Source of the DNA: Tetrahymena elliotti 4EA | Taxonomy: Eukaryota > Ciliophora > Oligohymenophorea > Hymenostomatida > Tetrahymenidae | Reading direction: 5' to 3' | Assembly: GCA_000231825.2 (NCBI GenBank) | Contig: JH720303.1 | Span: 1,016,574 to 1,080,573, forward strand | DNA length: 64,000 nt | Shown: positions 63,727-64,000 of the stretch, piece by piece | Numbering within the stretch: the stretch's first letter is position 1 | How the letters are laid out: each line of letters starts with the position of its first letter | Notes under the pieces: generated by a model | The model's input: the letters and a program-made list of their open reading frames with translations, nothing else | Databases searched by the model: none | Told to the model about the DNA's origin: nothing | Position numbers and translations under genes: made by a program

Positions 63727-64000
63727 TTTTTCATTAAAAAAAATTGTTAACTAAAATAATTGTATCCAACATTATAATTAATAGTAGAGCCATTCTAAAT
63801 TTTTTTTACTTATTTTGTTTGTATCCATTAAATTACTTTGCATTAATATAAATTTTTTTTTATTTTGCTCATATTTTAATTGTCTTTTTCTCTTCATTAT
63901 TTTTCTTCACAAAATTTTAGTTTAGAAATCAAACATATTTCTTCATGTTTTTGAAATTTTAACAAACTTAAAACCTTTACAATAAATCATTCTAAATTAA
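63727..64000. other. AT-rich sequence after deubiquitinase stop
   Basis: Presumed 3' UTR and spacer. No other feature before the window ends. Confidence 0.5.

Noticed and set aside
1..64000. CRISPR arrays, transposase or integrase genes, rRNA or tRNA genes, and GGGGTT telomere repeats
   Set aside because: None seen on either strand by eye. Absence of short RNA genes cannot be guaranteed without a covariance search.

Overview
This is a protist nuclear chromosome window, almost certainly macronuclear DNA of a ciliate of the Tetrahymena type. It is extremely AT-rich. Genes carry short AT-rich GT-AG introns. Conserved proteins read through only if TAA and TAG are glutamine and TGA is the sole stop. 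Standard-code ORFs therefore look fragmentary here. I rebuilt the genes by hand with TAA/TAG=Q and accepted an exon chain only when its splice phases joined without a frame break.

Layout: a 5'-truncated RRM RNA-binding protein (+, 1-841); a Reb1/TTF-I-type Myb protein (-, 1496-3215); an LRRC23-like axonemal leucine-rich-repeat protein (-, 3632-4855); an MFSD1-like transporter (+, 7514-9334); a giant coiled-coil protein of about 4,185 residues with a GRIP-like tail (-, 10155-23335); a small SFI1-like coiled-coil protein (+, 25301-26917); a zinc-ligand/coiled-coil protein of unknown function (+, 27356-28693); dolichyl-phosphate glucosyltransferase ALG5 (+, 29801-31319); a YTH-domain m6A reader with a Q/N/P-rich tail (-, 32108-33917); two small overlapping convergent unknown genes (34091-34708 + and 34598-35155 -); succinate dehydrogenase flavoprotein (-, 36882-40240); V-ATPase subunit F (+, 41735-42648); a cytochrome b561 / cytochrome b5 / FAD-NAD(P)H reductase fusion (-, 43426-46394); SNF5/SMARCB1 (-, 47572-49431); an unknown protein (-, 49874-50530); and a USP9X/USP24/USP34-class deubiquitinase of about 3,276 residues (+, 52309-63726).

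These are single-gene eukaryotic transcription units, not operons. They cover chromatin and RNA regulation, the Golgi/ER, mitochondria, the V-ATPase, cilia and ubiquitin removal. Neighbours do not form one pathway. I saw no rRNA, tRNA, transposon, CRISPR array or telomere repeat.

The most unusual object is the b561-b5-reductase fusion, which joins a complete NAD(P)H-to-transmembrane-heme electron path in one polypeptide. The giant golgin-like protein with internal 42-residue repeats and the deubiquitinase with a variant cysteine box are also notable. Several gene models hold unresolved splice or in-frame TGA problems, listed in the findings. Coordinates were counted by hand and may be off by a base or two. 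No domain search was run.
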